64,000 nt of DNA from Clostridium sp. (GTDB taxonomy: Bacteria > Bacillota > Clostridia > Lachnospirales > Lachnospiraceae): the NCBI GenBank assembly GCA_031275405.1, contig JAISOV010000009.1, forward strand, positions 21,275 through 85,274, given 5' to 3'. How positions within the stretch are numbered: the first letter of the stretch is position 1; each line of letters opens with the position of its first letter. The notes below the pieces were generated by a model that searched no databases, was not told the origin of the DNA, and saw only the letters and a list, made by a program, of their open reading frames with translations. This document shows positions 8,362-16,886 of the stretch, in pieces. The translations under genes were made by a program, and so were the position numbers.

Positions 8362-10080
8362 CAAACAATCAGCCTGCACCGGAGGGGCCTGTTCTACACG
8401 GTGGCCGCTTCCGTTATGCCGACGGTACCGATCTGGTTTCTTTTCAACCAGAATATCAAAGCAATCAATGGGTTCCTGCCCACGGTTTTCCTGGCGTCAG
8501 TCCTGGCGCTGGCCAGTCTGCTGTCTTCTCTTGTTCTGGCTAAGCTTATGGGGGGGACGCACAAAGCGCTGCCGGTTCTGGCTGTCTGCTGGATAGGCTT
8601 CTGGGGGCTGGATTCGGTTCACTCCCTGTTTGCGGTCCTTGCGGAAGCCAGGAATGCTGTATGGAGGCTGCGCCACACTTTCCCGATCGTGGCAGTGATG
8701 ATCCTTGGGGTCGTTCTGCTTTTCCGGTTCCTGAACATCAGCAGAGTGGTTTCGGATGCCGTGGCTCTTATGGCGTGTATGCTGTTTCTGATGAATTTCG
8801 TTCCGGCACTCTATCATGGCGTAACCAGATTCGGCTTAAGTAGTCCATCAGCAGCCAAAGCCGCTGAGGAATACGGGATCAAGACGTCGTTTGCGGTGGA
8901 CTCCGGGCTGCCGCACCCGAACATCTATTGGATACACATGGACGCAATGGTAGGCTTCGATGCCGTGGAGGAGTATTTCGGACAGCCGCAGACCGAGCTG
9001 AAAAAGGCACTGACTGAACGTGGTTTCGTCATCAACGAAAGCGCGCGTCTGGAAGCGGGATTTACGGGAATTGCCATCCCAGCGCTCACCAGTCCGACGT
9101 TTTATGATAATGTTCTTGCGGAAATCCTCTACGAGATAGAGACGATTCCGTCCGTACACAAAAGCGCGACATACAAAGCAGTTTCAGAAAGAGGCGCTTC
9201 TATCAACAAAGTGTATCAGTCCCTTGAGCTGCTTTCCGCTTTGGAAAACGCCGGATATTTAACGATCAATTACGACACTGAGGAAATGTTTCTATTAGAT
9301 AGTTCTGCTATCATAATCAACGATCAGGGATCCATGCCAACACAAAAGGCACGAGACATCATCAGGATACGACAGGACTTATCGGTATTTACTTCCGTCG
9401 GAGTAATGAAAGAGTTAGGTGCATTGCTTAACCGGCGGCTGCAGATGGCCTTAGCGGATGATCATTCCCTTATAGAGATCCCATCCTCACAGGAACTGAT
9501 TGATGAACTTTCCGCACGGACAGGCGTTACCAATCCTGATTTTGTAAGCATGGCGGAAGCCATGGGATACATCACCATGACGCAGGAACCGCGTTTTGTA
9601 TATTTCATGAACTATGCGGCGCATGTCATGAACTATGTATTTGAGCGGAAGGTAGGCAACGTATGGTATGATAAACCGCCTGGATATATTTTCGCGCTGG
9701 ACGAAAACGGGAACTACTATGACCGTCCGCTGGACGACCCCAACGATGTGCAGCTGTATTATGCACAGCATCAATACGCGGCCAAGACCATGCTCGCGCT
9801 TGTTGACATCATCGAAACACAAGATCCCGATGCGGTCGTCATCTTGCAGGCCGACCATGGCATACACGGGATCGGTCGGTCAAAGTATTATGATAAAGAA
9901 TATATGGAAGAGCAGGGATACAGCCTGGAAGACATGCTGAACCTGAACTTTAGCGTCATGTCGGCGGTACGGGTGCCGGAAAAATATGGGAGCTTGGAGG
10001 AAGCTCTGGAACCGCTGGATATAGCGCGCTGGCTGGTAAACAGTTTTGTCGGGCAGAATTACGCTTACATCGGGGAGTAA
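8287..10080 (+). CDS. Membrane-anchored alkaline-phosphatase-superfamily enzyme (sulfatase/LTA-synthase-like)
   Basis: 597 residues from the ATG at 8287, which overlaps the stop of the YidC-transferase gene. The N-terminus is very basic because of the tandem repeat, and about four membrane helices follow (residues 35-190). The rest should be extracytoplasmic and shows features of the alkaline phosphatase fold: IYWIHMDAMVGFD (first metal-binding Asp), a candidate nucleophile threonine in AGFTGIAIPALTS, a histidine in MNYAAHVMNYVF and the late metal site VVILQADHGIHG. Relatives include sulfatases, phosphoglycerol transferases and LTA synthase. As last gene of the operon it may extend, trim or modify the phosphonate polymer outside the cell. 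The exact reaction cannot be read from sequence. Alternative starts exist at 8317 and 8347. Confidence 0.82.
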   Translation: MRKHRKGYDTMRKYRKEYDTVKRWKQTISLHRRGLFYTVAASVMPTVPIWFLFNQNIKAINGFLPTVFLASVLALASLLSSLVLAKLMGGTHKALPVLAVCWIGFWGLDSVHSLFAVLAEARNAVWRLRHTFPIVAVMILGVVLLFRFLNISRVVSDAVALMACMLFLMNFVPALYHGVTRFGLSSPSAAKAAEEYGIKTSFAVDSGLPHPNIYWIHMDAMVGFDAVEEYFGQPQTELKKALTERGFVINESARLEAGFTGIAIPALTSPTFYDNVLAEILYEIETIPSVHKSATYKAVSERGASINKVYQSLELLSALENAGYLTINYDTEEMFLLDSSAIIINDQGSMPTQKARDIIRIRQDLSVFTSVGVMKELGALLNRRLQMALADDHSLIEIPSSQELIDELSARTGVTNPDFVSMAEAMGYITMTQEPRFVYFMNYAAHVMNYVFERKVGNVWYDKPPGYIFALDENGNYYDRPLDDPNDVQLYYAQHQYAAKTMLALVDIIETQDPDAVVILQADHGIHGIGRSKYYDKEYMEEQGYSLEDMLNLNFSVMSAVRVPEKYGSLEEALEPLDIARWLVNSFVGQNYAYIGE

Positions 10081-10199
10081 GAAATTGCGTACAGGGCATT
10101 CCTCCGGCCGCGAAGCGACTGTTTGGCGGGTACCCGCGAGCTACGATTGGCGCAGCAAATTGTGGCATTGTCACTTTCACAAACTTTTTCAAAAACCCC

Positions 10200-10228
10200 T
10201 TTTCCAAACTGTTTTTTTATGTTATACT
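10200..10228 (+). promoter_or_regulatory. Probable promoter of scfA-scfB
   Basis: Extended -10 TGTTATACT (TATACT at 10223-10228) in a T-rich stretch, with a weak -35 (TTTTCC at 10200) 17 bases upstream, about 50 bases before the scfA start. The AT content is much higher than in the flanking genes. Confidence 0.5.
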
Positions 10229-10278
10229 AGGAAAGGTCTGTAGATCTTCGATTTTTTATCATAAGGAGGCTTTCCAGT

Positions 10279-10422
10279 ATGAAGCATATCAAGACGCTGA
10301 CGACCAGAGATTTTAAGGAATCCGCAAAAAAAGGCGGCTGCGGAGAGTGCCAGACTTCCTGTCAGTCTGCCTGCAAGACTTCCTGCACGGTCGGCAATCA
10401 GAGTTGTGAGAAGAAAAAGTAA
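10279..10422 (+). CDS. scfA: SCIFF ribosomal peptide precursor
   Basis: A 47-residue peptide with six cysteines (positions 21, 24, 28, 32, 36, 43) in the second half and the characteristic start MKHIKTLTTRDFKESAKKGG. This matches SCIFF (six cysteines in forty-five residues), the near-universal Clostridia peptide in which radical SAM chemistry makes a thioether crosslink. AAGGAGG lies 8-15 bases before the ATG. It is followed by the maturase gene on the same strand, its invariant partner. It is not in most ORF lists because it is so short. The biological role of SCIFF is not settled. Confidence 0.96.
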   Translation: MKHIKTLTTRDFKESAKKGGCGECQTSCQSACKTSCTVGNQSCEKKK

Positions 10423-10604
10423 GATGAGCAGCGATTCCGGTCGCTGCTTCTTATACGTCCGGCACGGTGAAGAGGGCGGGGCTGCCGGAGCGGGGGCTGC
10501 CGCGGCGAAGGGCTTCCGACAAGGGAGCGGCTGCGGAAGCGCGCCGGGTTTCGACAGCAAAGCGGAAAGGGAAGAGTAACGTTTCGGTTACAGGGGAAAC
10601 AGGG

Positions 10605-12008
10605 TTGGTACATCAGTATAGAAATAACGGATACAACATCGTCCTGGACGTAAACAGCGGCTCCGTGCATGTGGTGGATGAGCTTGTGTGGGAAGCGATC
10701 CCGCTGATCGAGCCGCTGGTGAACGAGGGGATCCGGGATCCGGCGACGGTCCGGGCGGCTGTGCAGGGCATTCTGGATCCGTCCTATCCGCCGGAGGAAG
10801 TCGCCGAGGCCGTGGACGAGGTGCTGGAGCTTGCCCGGGAGGGGCGGCTGTTCGCGCCCGACGCCTACCGAAACGATCTTGCCGCTTTCAAGAGCCGCAA
10901 GACGGTGGTGAAAGCCCTGTGCCTGCACGTCGCCCACGACTGCAACCTTGCCTGCCGTTACTGTTTCGCCGGGGAGGGAGAGTATCGCGGGAAGCGGGCG
11001 CTGATGAGTTTCGAGGTGGGGAAAAAGGCGCTGGACTTCCTGGTACAAAATTCCGGGAAACGCAGGAATCTGGAAGTGGACTTCTTCGGCGGCGAGCCGC
11101 TGCTGAACTGGCAGGTGGTGAAGCGGCTTGTGGAATATGGAAGAAGCCTGGAAGAGCCGTGGGATAAAAACTTCCGTTTTACCCTGACGACCAACGGGAT
11201 CTTATTAGATGAAGAGATTCTGGAATTTCTCAACCGGGAAATGGCGAACGTGGTCCTCAGCATAGACGGACGCAAAGACGTCCATGACGAGATGCGGCCC
11301 CTGCGGGGCGGGCAGGGCAGCTATGACCGGATCCTGCCGAAATTCTTGGAGGTGGCAAAGAGCCGCGGCGGGAAGGATTATTACGTGCGGGGAACCTATA
11401 CGCATGATCATACGGATTTTTCCAAGGACGTGCTTCATCTGGCGGATCTGGGGTTTGACCGGATCTCCGTGGAGCCTGTGGTGGCGGGCGCGGACAAGGG
11501 CTATGCCATCACCGAAGCGGATCTGCCGAAGCTGAAAGAGGAATATGACAGGCTTGCGGTGGCAATGCTGGCACGGGAGAAGGAAGGGAAGGGTTTCTGT
11601 TTCTTTCATTTTATGATCGACCTGACAGGCGGGCCTTGTGTGGCGAAGCGGCTGTCAGGGTGCGGCTCCGGAACGGAATATCTGGCGGTGACGCCGTGGG
11701 GGGATTTTTACCCCTGCCATCAGTTCGTGGGAAACGAGAAATTCCGGATGGGGAATGTGGACGCGGGTCTGGTGAGGACGGATCTTAGGGAAGAATTCAA
11801 AGCCTGTAACGTGTATGCCAGAAGCAAATGCAGGAAATGTTTTGCCCGGTTCTACTGCGGCGGGGGCTGTGCCGCCAATGCTTACCAGTTCCACGGGGAT
11901 CTCCGGGAAGTCTATGAGATCGGCTGTGAACTCCAGAAGAAACGTGTGGAATGCGCGCTGATGATCCGGGCGGCCGGCATGAGCCAGCCGGGTATTGCGG
12001 GCGGATGA
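10605..12008 (+). CDS. scfB: SCIFF thioether maturase, radical SAM/SPASM protein
   Basis: 467 residues from a TTG at 10605. I chose this start because members begin (M/L)VHQY(K/R)NNGYNIVLDVNSGS and AGGGGA lies upstream; the open frame back to 10467 is non-homologous. The N-terminal region is a peptide-recognition domain (residues 1-85). The radical SAM cluster motif is CNLACRYC near residue 107, followed by GGEPLLNW. The SPASM/twitch region has cysteines in GGPCVAKRLSGCG, YPCHQF, ACNVYARSKCRKC and FYCGGGC, enough for two auxiliary Fe-S clusters. It crosslinks a cysteine thiol to a residue of ScfA using S-adenosylmethionine. Confidence 0.95.
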   Translation: MVHQYRNNGYNIVLDVNSGSVHVVDELVWEAIPLIEPLVNEGIRDPATVRAAVQGILDPSYPPEEVAEAVDEVLELAREGRLFAPDAYRNDLAAFKSRKTVVKALCLHVAHDCNLACRYCFAGEGEYRGKRALMSFEVGKKALDFLVQNSGKRRNLEVDFFGGEPLLNWQVVKRLVEYGRSLEEPWDKNFRFTLTTNGILLDEEILEFLNREMANVVLSIDGRKDVHDEMRPLRGGQGSYDRILPKFLEVAKSRGGKDYYVRGTYTHDHTDFSKDVLHLADLGFDRISVEPVVAGADKGYAITEADLPKLKEEYDRLAVAMLAREKEGKGFCFFHFMIDLTGGPCVAKRLSGCGSGTEYLAVTPWGDFYPCHQFVGNEKFRMGNVDAGLVRTDLREEFKACNVYARSKCRKCFARFYCGGGCAANAYQFHGDLREVYEIGCELQKKRVECALMIRAAGMSQPGIAGG

Positions 12009-12081
12009 CGGACGCCGCGGACGGCGCGCGGGAAGTGAAAGGACAAGGCAGCCCGCTGGGTGGGAAAGGATGGTCATAATC

Positions 12082-14325
12082 ATGAAGAAAAAGAAAGCAG
12101 TCATTCTGTTAGCCGTCATGCTGGCGGCGCTTCTGGGGATCGGGTATGTGGATATCTGGGGCTTCAACGCCGAGGGCGACGGCAGCGCGTCCGACATCAG
12201 GCTTGGGCTGGATCTGGCGGGCGGCGTCAGCATTACCTATCAGGTGGCGGGAGAGGAAGCCCCGAGCGCCACGGACATGGGCGATACCATCGCCAAGCTG
12301 CAGAAACGGGTTTGGAACTACAGCACGGAAGCCAACGTCTATCAAGAGGGCGGCGACCGGATCAACATCGAGATCCCCGGGGTGACGGACGCAAACGCCA
12401 TCCTGCAGGAGCTTGGGAAGCCGGGCGCCCTGTATTTCATCGCGGAGACCGGGGCGGACGGCAGCGCGAATTATTCCCTGCAGAGCCTTACGGGCGGCTA
12501 CGTCTATCTGCTGAATAAGAGCATAGAGGAACTGGAGGCGGACGGCTCGGTGGTTCTGGTGGGAACCGACGTAAAGGACGCCAGGGGGGGGACGTCCGCC
12601 GACAGCATGGGGAATCAGGAATTCGTAGTAGACCTGACCATGACGGAAGAGGGGAAGGAAAAGTTTGCGAAGGCTACCGAGAAAGCCTATCACGCGGGGG
12701 AAACCATCGGCATTTATTATGACGGGCAGTTTGTCAGCGTTCCTTCGGTGAATGCCGTTCTGCGGGACGGAACCGCGCAGATCACGGGTATGGCTTCCTA
12801 TGAGGAAGCGGAGAACCTGGCTTCTACGATCCGTATCGGCGGGCTGAAGCTGGAGCTGGAGGAACTGCATTCCAAAGTGGTAGGCGCGCAGCTTGGGGTA
12901 GAGGCCATCGACACCAGCCTGAAAGCGGGGGCCATCGGCTTGGCCTTGGTCATCGTCTTCATGGTGGCGGTCTATTTGGTGGCGGGCGTCGCTTCCGCCT
13001 TTGCCCTGCTGTTGTATACGGCGCTGGTCGTGCTGCTGCTGAACGGTTTCGACCTGACCCTTACCCTGTCGGGAATCGCCGGAATCATCCTGTCCATCGG
13101 CATGGCGGTGGATGCCAACGTGATCATCTTCGCGAGGATCCGGGAAGAACTTGCGGACGGCAGGTCGGTGAAGACCGCCATCAAGACAGGTTTTGACAAG
13201 GCTCTGTCCGCCATCATCGACGGAAATGTCACCACCCTGATCGCGGCGGCGGTGCTTCTCCTGCTCGGGCCGGGAACGGTTAAAGGCTTTGCGCAGACTC
13301 TGGCTCTTGGTATCGCGCTGTCCATGTTTACGGCGCTGTTCCTGACAAGGGTCATCCTGAACGCTTTTTACGCGCTGGGGATCCAGTCCGTCAAATGGTA
13401 CGGCGTGGCGAAGAAGATCAGGACCATCGACTTCCTTTCCAAAAAAGGAGTCTTCTTCGGGCTTTCGTTTGCCCTGATTGCGGCCGGCGCGGTCGGGATG
13501 GGCGTCTATGGGGCAAAGACGGGGGATCCGCTGAATTTCAGCCTGGAGTTCAAGGGAGGAACCGCTACGACCGTTGCTTTCCAGACCGGGAAGACCCTGG
13601 AGGAAGTGAACAGCGAGATCGTGCCGCTGGTGGAGGGGATCACCGGGAGCGCGGTGCAGATCCAGACGGTGCAGGATTCTAAAGAAGTCATCTTCAAGAC
13701 CAATACCCTGCGCGTGGAGCAGAGGGAGGCCTTGAACCAGATGTTCCTGGACGAATTCGGGGTGGACGAGCGGGAGATCACTTCGGAGACCATCAGCTCG
13801 ACCATCAGCGACGAAATGAAGACCGATACCATACTGGCGGTCATGGTGGCGATCATCGGTATGCTGCTCTATGTCCGGCTCCGGTTCCGCGACCTCCGCT
13901 TCGGCCTCAGCAGCGTGGCGGCCCTCCTGCATGACGTGCTGGTCGTGGTGGCGTTCTACGCGGTGGCGCGGGTGTCCGTGGGAAACACCTTCATTGCGTG
14001 TATCCTGACCATCGTGGGCTATTCCATCAACGCTACCATCGTCATCTTCGACCGTGTACGTGAAAACCGCGGAGCGGAAGGAAAGAACGCGGAGCTGAAA
14101 GAAACGGTGAACCGGAGCATTACGCAGACGCTGGGCAGGAGCATTTTCACATCCCTGACGACCTTTCTTACGGTAGCAATGCTGTACCTTCTGGGCGTGA
14201 CCAGTATCCGCGAGTTTGCGCTTCCCCTCATCGTGGGGATCCTCTGCGGGACCTATTCCTCCATCTGTCTGGCGGGGGCGCTGTGGTATCTGCTGCGGAT
14301 GAAATTCCCGGAAAAGGCGAAATAG
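12082..14325 (+). CDS. secDF: Protein translocase fused subunit SecD-SecF
   Basis: 747 residues from the ATG at 12082. The SecD half begins with one membrane helix and DIRLGLDLAGGVSITYQV (the D1 signature), a periplasm-equivalent domain, and five more helices including IAGIILSIGMAVDANVIIF. The SecF half starts near residue 470 with FSLEFKGGTATTV and has its own GYSINATIVIFDRVREN motif. Each half has six helices, as expected. It acts at the membrane with SecYEG, using proton-motive force to aid late stages of export. The gene follows scfAB, a common arrangement in Clostridia. An upstream ATG at 12070 is less likely because its ribosome-binding site would abut it. Confidence 0.95.
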   Translation: MKKKKAVILLAVMLAALLGIGYVDIWGFNAEGDGSASDIRLGLDLAGGVSITYQVAGEEAPSATDMGDTIAKLQKRVWNYSTEANVYQEGGDRINIEIPGVTDANAILQELGKPGALYFIAETGADGSANYSLQSLTGGYVYLLNKSIEELEADGSVVLVGTDVKDARGGTSADSMGNQEFVVDLTMTEEGKEKFAKATEKAYHAGETIGIYYDGQFVSVPSVNAVLRDGTAQITGMASYEEAENLASTIRIGGLKLELEELHSKVVGAQLGVEAIDTSLKAGAIGLALVIVFMVAVYLVAGVASAFALLLYTALVVLLLNGFDLTLTLSGIAGIILSIGMAVDANVIIFARIREELADGRSVKTAIKTGFDKALSAIIDGNVTTLIAAAVLLLLGPGTVKGFAQTLALGIALSMFTALFLTRVILNAFYALGIQSVKWYGVAKKIRTIDFLSKKGVFFGLSFALIAAGAVGMGVYGAKTGDPLNFSLEFKGGTATTVAFQTGKTLEEVNSEIVPLVEGITGSAVQIQTVQDSKEVIFKTNTLRVEQREALNQMFLDEFGVDEREITSETISSTISDEMKTDTILAVMVAIIGMLLYVRLRFRDLRFGLSSVAALLHDVLVVVAFYAVARVSVGNTFIACILTIVGYSINATIVIFDRVRENRGAEGKNAELKETVNRSITQTLGRSIFTSLTTFLTVAMLYLLGVTSIREFALPLIVGILCGTYSSICLAGALWYLLRMKFPEKAK

Positions 14326-14359
14326 GAGCGGCAGGTCGGAAAGGCATGGTCTGAAACGG

Positions 14360-16231
14360 ATGGAAAAGTGGTATGTCTGCGCGAAAAAGGCGGATTTTGA
14401 ACAGTGGGCGGCTCGGTTTGGGATTTCGCCCGTTCTGGCGAGGCTGATCCGCAACCGGGATATGACCCGGGAAGAGGAAGTACGCAGCTACTTAAACGGA
14501 ACTCTGGAGGACTGTCCCTCGCCCTGGCTGCTGCACGGCATGGAACGCGCCGTGGAAATTATGATAGAAAAACTGGAGCAGAAAGCCTCCGTCCGGATCA
14601 TCGGGGATTACGATGTGGACGGAGTCTGTTCTTCTTATATTCTGACGAAGGGGCTTCAGGTGCTGGGCGCGGCGGCGGATACGGTGATCCCCCACCGCGT
14701 CCGGGACGGCTATGGGCTGAATGAACGGCTGATCGAAGAAGCCGTGAGGGACGGGATCCAGCTGCTCATCACCTGCGACAACGGGATCGCGGCGGCGGAG
14801 CCGATCCGCAGGGCGGTAGGGTACGGAATGACCGTGATCGTGACCGACCACCATGAAGTGCCTTACCTAGAAGAAAACGGGATACGGAAAGAAATCCTGC
14901 CTCCCGCCCATGCCGTGATCGACCCCAGACAGGAGCGGTGCGGCTACCCGTTCCCGAATATCTGCGGCGGGGTGGTGGCGTATAAGCTGATACAGGCGCT
15001 GATGGAGCGGGCGGTTCCGGGGAAGGAGAGAGAGGGCGGCGTATGGCAGCGGCTGCGAGGGGAATTTCTGCAGCTTGCCGCCCTTGCCACCGTGTGCGAC
15101 GTGATGGAGCTTCGGGAGGAAAACCGGATTTTCGTAAAAGAGGGCTTGAAAGCCATGAAAAACACCGAAAATCCAGGGCTTCGCGCCCTGCTGGAAGTCA
15201 ACGGGCTGACGGCGGGAAACCTTTCCGCCTATCATCTGGGCTTCGTGGTCGGCCCGTGCCTGAACGCCCCTGGACGTCTGGATACGGCCCGGTACGCGCT
15301 GGAACTTTTGGAGAGCCGGACGAAAGCGCAGGCCATGGGCCGCGCAAGGGAACTGAAAGAGTGCAACGACAGCCGCAGGAACCTCACGCAGCAGGGTGTG
15401 GAACAGGCGGAGGAGTATCTGGCGCGGCACCGGCTGGAAGCGGATAAGGTGCTGGCGATCTATCTCCCCGAGACGCATGAAAGCCTGGCCGGGATCATTG
15501 CCGGAAAAGTCCGCGAGAAGCGCAACCGCCCGGTCTTCGTCCTGACGAAGGGGCGGGAGGGCGTAAAAGGCTCCGGACGTTCCGTAGACGCCTATCCGAT
15601 GTTTGAAGCAATGACGCAGATCAAAGAGTTCTTCCGGAAATACGGCGGCCACAGGCTTGCGGCGGGGCTTACGCTGAAATCCTGGACCCAGCTGTCCGGC
15701 TTGCCGGGCTTATCCGGCCTGTCTGAACGGTATCGGCAGCCTGGGGAGGAAGCGAGCCTGACGGAAGAAGAAAAAGCCGTGGAAGCTTTCCGCCGGGAGC
15801 TGAATGCCCGCTGTACCTTGACGGAGGAAGATCTTGCCGTGAAAGTGCGGATCGACGCGCCCATGCCCCTTTCCTACGCCACAAAGGAACTGGCGCGGGA
15901 TCTGGACAAAATGGAGCCTTTCGGAGCGGGCAATCCGAAGCCGCTGTTTGCCCAGAAAGGGCTTCGCTTTGTCGGCGGGCGCAAGATGGGGGCCAAGCAG
16001 GCTGCCGCCCGGTTCACGGTGCTTACCCCGGAGGGGGGGGAGCGGGAACTGGTGTATTTTGGCGACCTGGAATGTTTTGCGGGCTTCCTGGACGGAAAGT
16101 ACGGGAGCGGGAGCGCCGCCAGGTTATACGACGGGAACGGGGATTTCGAGGTCTCCGTGACGTATCAGTTCGGCATCCATACTTATCAAGGGAAAGAAAG
16201 CCTCCAGTTCGTCATGCGGAATTACTGCTAG
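14360..16231 (+). CDS. recJ: Single-stranded-DNA-specific exonuclease RecJ
   Basis: 623 residues. DHH-family motifs are seen in order: IIGDYDVDGVCSSYIL (motif I), LLITCDNGIAA (motif II), VIVTDHHEVP (the DHH motif), then DPRQERCGYPFPNICGGVVA. The DHHA1 domain carries GSGRSVDAYPMF and YGGHRLAAGLTL. The C-terminal OB-like region ends at residue 623. RecJ degrades single-stranded DNA 5' to 3' with Mn/Mg in recombinational and mismatch repair. It is a little longer than the minimal core and of usual length for Firmicutes. It lies 34 bases after secDF and probably shares its transcript; a strong hairpin follows the stop. Confidence 0.95.
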   Translation: MEKWYVCAKKADFEQWAARFGISPVLARLIRNRDMTREEEVRSYLNGTLEDCPSPWLLHGMERAVEIMIEKLEQKASVRIIGDYDVDGVCSSYILTKGLQVLGAAADTVIPHRVRDGYGLNERLIEEAVRDGIQLLITCDNGIAAAEPIRRAVGYGMTVIVTDHHEVPYLEENGIRKEILPPAHAVIDPRQERCGYPFPNICGGVVAYKLIQALMERAVPGKEREGGVWQRLRGEFLQLAALATVCDVMELREENRIFVKEGLKAMKNTENPGLRALLEVNGLTAGNLSAYHLGFVVGPCLNAPGRLDTARYALELLESRTKAQAMGRARELKECNDSRRNLTQQGVEQAEEYLARHRLEADKVLAIYLPETHESLAGIIAGKVREKRNRPVFVLTKGREGVKGSGRSVDAYPMFEAMTQIKEFFRKYGGHRLAAGLTLKSWTQLSGLPGLSGLSERYRQPGEEASLTEEEKAVEAFRRELNARCTLTEEDLAVKVRIDAPMPLSYATKELARDLDKMEPFGAGNPKPLFAQKGLRFVGGRKMGAKQAAARFTVLTPEGGERELVYFGDLECFAGFLDGKYGSGSAARLYDGNGDFEVSVTYQFGIHTYQGKESLQFVMRNYC

Positions 16232-16275
16232 CGGCAGAAGGAGGCGGTATTGTCACATGGAAGGCGGACACGGAT

Positions 16276-16309
16276 ATTTTTCCTTGCGCGTCGAAACGCA
16301 AGGAAAAAT
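16276..16309. terminator. Strong inverted repeat after recJ
   Basis: Perfect 13-bp stem ATTTTTCCTTGCG / CGCAAGGAAAAAT with an 8-base loop, 45 bases after the recJ stop. T-rich and A-rich arms could end transcription in either direction. Confidence 0.7.
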
Positions 16310-16471
16310 AGAGCGCTTGACGTTGAAAAAAACATCTTACCATATCAGGCCCTGGGTTTGTTTCCGGATTGGCTCACCTCACATCCTTGTCCGGCAGATA
16401 GGCGGGGATTCGTCTGGCGATGAACCAAAGGAACCTGCCTGGAAAAAAAGACCCCACAGATCACTTCATAA

Positions 16472-16500
16472 TTGACAATTCCGGCAAACTACGGCATAAT
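16472..16500 (+). promoter_or_regulatory. Sigma-A-type promoter of the zf-HC2 gene
   Basis: TTGACA, 17-base spacer, CATAAT, placed 38 bases before the start of the small membrane protein and possibly driving polA-coaE as well. Confidence 0.7.
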
Positions 16501-16538
16501 AAGAACCAGGAATCACCACAGGAATCGGAGGTGGCCAT

Positions 16539-16856
16539 ATGAACTGCAAGGAATTTGAAGGGCTGATCCCCGGCTTTCTTTGCCATACACTGGATTATAA
16601 GACGCTGAAAGCTTTCCTGCAACATATGGCTTCCTGTGCCGACTGTACCGAGGAAGTGACCATACAGATCCTGGTGACGGACGGCATGTCGCGGCTGGAA
16701 GAGGGAAGCGCTTTCGACCTGCAGGGAGAGCTGCGCAGACGGCTTGCGGAAGCCGGACGGAAAGTGCGGTTCCACAAAGTTTTCCTTACCATAGGTTTTA
16801 TTTTGGAGATTCTGGCAATGCTTGTGATTGCCGGAGCGATTTTCTGGATCTTATGA
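16539..16856 (+). CDS. Small zinc-finger (zf-HC2-like) membrane protein
   Basis: 105 residues. The N-terminus begins MNCKEFEGLIPGFLCH and continues to QHMASCADCTEE, giving the C...H-x3-C-x2-C arrangement of putative zinc-finger domains found in anti-sigma factors. The C-terminal 25 residues are one membrane helix (FILEILAMLVIAGAIFWIL). No sigma-factor gene is adjacent, so a classical anti-sigma role is not supported by context. It sits directly before polA (30 bases) and after its own promoter. It could be a membrane-bound regulator; the partner is unknown. Confidence 0.8.
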   Translation: MNCKEFEGLIPGFLCHTLDYKTLKAFLQHMASCADCTEEVTIQILVTDGMSRLEEGSAFDLQGELRRRLAEAGRKVRFHKVFLTIGFILEILAMLVIAGAIFWIL

Positions 16857-16886
16857 CCGAGTCTGCGGAAAGGATTTCTGATCATC

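Noticed and set aside
12109..14454. Minus-strand open frame of 781 codons opposite secDF
   Set aside because: Composition is His/Arg/Gln-rich without domain patterns; it is the antisense shadow of a clear secDF gene with high GC third positions.
16539..16856. Anti-sigma factor assignment for the zf-HC2 protein
   Set aside because: No sigma-factor gene is adjacent, so only the domain name is supported.
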